From: Sphagnum magellanicum
Lineage: Eukaryota > Streptophyta > Sphagnopsida > Sphagnales > Sphagnaceae
Direction of reading: 5' to 3'
NCBI GenBank assembly: GCA_021904315.1
Contig: CM038914.1
Location: 5,084,001-5,148,000 of the forward strand
Length of the DNA stretch: 64,000 bases
Shown here: positions 60,905 through 64,000 of the stretch, piece after piece
Layout of the letters: each line of letters begins with the position of its first letter
How positions within the stretch are numbered: the first letter of the stretch is position 1
Program-made: the position numbers and the translations under genes
The notes under the pieces: model-generated
The model's input: only the letters and a program-made list of their open reading frames with translations
Told to the model about the DNA's origin: nothing
Databases searched by the model: none

Positions 60905-61830
60905 CATTGCAGGTGTTGAACATCATTGAACTTTTGATGTTATTAAATGTTGAGCTTTCGGCGTCATTAAGTGTTGAATCATTAAGTTTTGGCTTTCGAT
61001 GTTGTTGAATGTTGAACTTTCAACTTTCAATGGTGTTGAGGATTGAGAGTTGTGTTAAGTGTTGAACTTTTGGCTATGCTAAATGTTGAGCTTCTTTAGC
61101 TCGAGGAGCTATGTCACTTCTTTTCTAAAATTTGTTGCATGACTTTCATTTTTCATGTTCAATCTTTTTTGTTTGTGTTCAACAATTTGTGGTTTTTCAT
61201 GTTTGGCTATAGATTTTTAGTCTCCTTCGTCTTTGCTCGATAAGTTTTCGTCACTATCTTTTGTTTTTTGTTTTTGTTGAATTTGGGTTATTATTTATGA
61301 ATTGTTTTGTTGTTTTTTCATGAGACACATTAGGGTTTAAGAACTTTGCATGTTGTATGTGCACAATGCACATTCCTACTTTCGACATTTCTACAATTAT
61401 GTTTTTTATAATGCAACTTTTGTCTTTTGTGAATTACGTGAATTATAGTGCAACTTCCATCTTCAAGCTAGATTTCCATCATTGCATTTCCATTGTGCAA
61501 TATATAGGTTCTATTTTTTTATTTACTTTTTAAATTGTGTAATGTTTTTCTTCTATTTTCTGTCTTCCAACTATGCCCTATGCTTTTGCATTTCCATCAC
61601 AATGGAGTTTTTGTCTTTCAACCACTATAGACATAGTGGATTTTTTATCTCCAACTACTACAACACTTCTCAAATACAATGCAACTTGTCTTTCTACTAT
61701 AGTGTTTTTACATTTCAATTGCAGTGCAACTTTAAGCTTGTAGCCACTTTCAGTAATGTGAATTTTGAAACTTCCTTGCTTTGTCATTTAAAAAAAAATT
61801 GTTTCTCGATTTCCCTTGTTTTGTCAAAAT
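60905..61830 (+). repeat. T-rich degenerate repeat tract upstream of hAT remnant 2
   Basis: From 60910 to 61095 loose repeats of TGTTGAACTTTC, TTAAGTGTTGA and TTTCGGCGT occur. From about 61380 to 61800 there are loose repeats of TGCAACTT, CATTTCCAT and TTTTGTCTTTC. The long open frames here are composition artefacts. Confidence 0.5.
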
Positions 61831-62234
61831 AGGATCTAAGGTTTTGCAAGATTCAAGCAATAAACAATTTTAGGTAAGTTTCCATCTACTCAAGTTCTTT
61901 TTGTTTTTGCTTTTTTTTGGTTAGGTGTCAGGTTTTTGCTTTATGCTTAATATATTGGTTGAAAAAGATTTTTTGTTAGTTGAGTCCATCAATTGGCGGT
62001 GTTGGAGAAAATCAACCCACACCATCAATTTTTAATGAGAAGAACATGTATATGCATGCCGATGTAATAGATTTTCTTGCTGCAACTCATTTTTCTATTG
62101 CTACAACAAGTTCAATTAAGCTTGAAATTCAGTAGCTCATAAATATATAAGCCGAAGTTGTAGCTTGGAAACCACATAGTTAGGGTTCACTATGTTGGGG
62201 TTTTTTTTGTTATCAATGACAACTTACCTATGGA

Positions 62235-63300
62235 TGTTGAGAACCCAAAAATGTTGCGGTGCATTATTTACAGATTTGAACAAGCAAGTGTTCTTGATTT
62301 ATGCCAAATATCTGCTCTATGAAAATGACTTATCAAGTATAGTAAGTTTAATGGGATCATTCCCATGAAAAACCACATTGAATTTGCACATCCAAGGTTG
62401 GTTGCTAGCAGACAATTGGCCATTAATGTTGAGAAAATTAATAAATTTGCCAAGGTAATTAACCATAATCAACAATTAGTAAAGAAGTGGTTTGGCTCGA
62501 CTTGTTGTGCAATCATTGTTGAGTCACAACAACAATTTCTTGAAAGTTTGGCAATGTATATATATAAGGGGTAGAGGGCCCTTTCCACTTGTGAAAATAT
62601 TTGGTTGTGGAGGTTGGTTTTATGTCAGTGCTCACATGTTGTTTTTCCTTCTTGTTCTACTTTGGTGGAAGAAGTGATTCTGATGATGGTCACAAAAACC
62701 ATGAATTTGCATGTGTTACTACATCTTGTCAAAACATTCATTGTCTTTGCCAATTTTGATTTCTAAATGTCCAAAGGCAAAATGAACACATTTGTCCTAG
62801 TAATTAATTATTTGAGTGATTCTTGGAACCTTATGCATGTTATTATTGGTTTATTTGAAGTTCATGAAATTGCAAGACTTTCCATGGCTAGTCCATTATT
62901 TGATGCTATGGAAAGCTATTATAAGAACTATTATAAAACTTTCACTATTGCTATTAGTTTGACACAAATTTGGGAGGTTGACATTAGAACCAATACTGAT
63001 GTTGTTGATGATTAAATGATGTTAAAGTCTTCATCTTTCAAAATAACATGTGAGTTGAAATTGTTAAGGTGATTAAACCTTTTTTGCAATTTCTTTAAAC
63101 TTATGATGGCCATAAGGTTCACAATATGCTAGCCATTATGCTTGATCTTCATTTCAAAAGTTTGAAGGTTGTGGAAAATTATGTGGGATGTGGGGGCTTG
63201 CATTTGTCTTGCATGTGAATATGATGCAACTGTAGTAATTCCTTTTTTGATGATAATATTTGAAATATTAAACCCTATTGTTGGGTAGATGCAAACTACG
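62235..63300 (+). mobile_element. hAT-superfamily transposase remnant 2
   Basis: Forward-strand pieces in order: a BED-type finger (MLRCIIYRFEQ, then NGIIPMKNHIEFAHPRLVAS, 62255-62415), a core segment (NYLSDSWNLMHVIIGLFEVH near 62805-62865), and the later core across frameshifts (FLQFL, stop, TYDGHKVHNMLAIMLDLHF, SLKVVENYVG, 63080-63185, then EYDATVVIPFLM). This is the hAT transposase order, with a sequence distinct from remnant 1. Multiple stops and frameshifts show that it is dead. No C-terminal dimerization region was found before 64000. Confidence 0.72.
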
Positions 63301-64000
63301 GTGGCTCATTTTTTGCATCCTTATGGACTTTCTATAGAATGTACTCTATTCAAATGCTAGAAAAACATTATAAAATCATTAATTTGAAAAAAAATTTATG
63401 GATTAAGATCACCAACTTGAATAAAAATATTTATTAAGTGGTGAAATTCAATAAACACACACCAATCATATAGTAATGGACATTTAAAATGGACATTTGG
63501 CTTATAATTTGGATTCTGCATTAACATTTGAATGCATTTTTATTATAATTTCATTTCGATATTTTTTGTAGGGATTCAATATATGATACATGATGGAAAA
63601 CAAATATGGATTGAAAAAAAGTACAACAAAAACTTTAACCAATAAGTAATTATGGACTTTTGAATGACTAGATTTGGGCCTTATTTTCAAAAATCCCAAT
63701 CTTGGGCATTTTTTGTTGGATTGATATTTCTTTCCCCCTAACATGTATAATAAATAGTTTTCAAGATGGGCAGCCTTTCATATGGACTTTATTAATTGAT
63801 TAGTCACCACATAGGACCCATTCAACATTGGTTTTTTTCATTTTTTTCCATTCTAATGTTGAATTTTCCATTTATATAGACTTTTGGGATTAGGATTCTT
63901 GCCCCTTTTGAGCCACTATAGCTTGCATTTACCTTGTTCAAACATGTGTAGTAATAGTTGTTGGATCAATTGCTGGATCTAGTGATTTCATATAAGAAGA
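63301..64000. other. AT-rich flank, nothing recognised
   Basis: The last 700 bp have only AT-driven short frames. Part may belong to hAT remnant 2. Confidence 0.4.

Overview
The window is nuclear DNA of a land plant. It is AT-rich, the genes are split by GT-AG introns, and long gene-poor stretches hold decayed transposons and minisatellites. The gene families (a URGT-type nucleotide-sugar transporter, a DUF212 protein, an ARMC7-type armadillo protein, an MPC2-type pyruvate carrier and an A1 aspartic protease) are all plant-like. The repeat-rich, low-density layout suggests a large genome such as a fern or gymnosperm, but the species cannot be fixed from the sequence. All exon coordinates were read by eye from splice consensus, frame continuity and remembered family motifs. 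No search was run.

Layout. 1-4.8 kb: a retroelement gag scrap, a pyrimidine-rich array and a decayed hAT transposon. 5.15-7.85 kb (minus): a five-exon transporter gene, 343 codons. 8.4-18.1 kb: a gene-free stretch with a 54-bp array, a 51-bp array and a dispersed repeat. 18.5-21.15 kb (plus): a five-exon DUF212 (acid phosphatase/vanadium haloperoxidase-related) gene. 22.77-26.39 kb (minus): a seven-exon ARMC7 gene. 26.98-29.26 kb (plus): an uninterrupted flavin monooxygenase reading frame fused to a C-terminal DUF6314 domain, divergent from ARMC7. 29.3-44.8 kb: gene-poor, with a Helitron-like end and hairpin near 38.2 kb. 44.8-45.7 kb: a 123-bp array abutting a dispersed repeat. 45.8-51.5 kb (plus): an aspartic protease gene or recent pseudogene. 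54.4-57.2 kb: exon-like pieces that were not identified. 57.24-58.99 kb (minus): an MPC2-type pyruvate carrier gene. 59.36-59.65 kb: a 55-bp array. 62.2-63.3 kb: a second decayed hAT element.

The genes look like independent housekeeping or metabolic loci, not one pathway: Golgi nucleotide-sugar import, a small membrane protein, minor-spliceosome support (ARMC7), a redox enzyme of unknown substrate, and mitochondrial pyruvate import. The points most worth following are the intronless FMO-DUF6314 fusion, a 12-nt-periodic ladder of in-frame splice acceptors in ARMC7, and an aspartic protease whose second catalytic triplet reads DTA instead of DTG/DSG.
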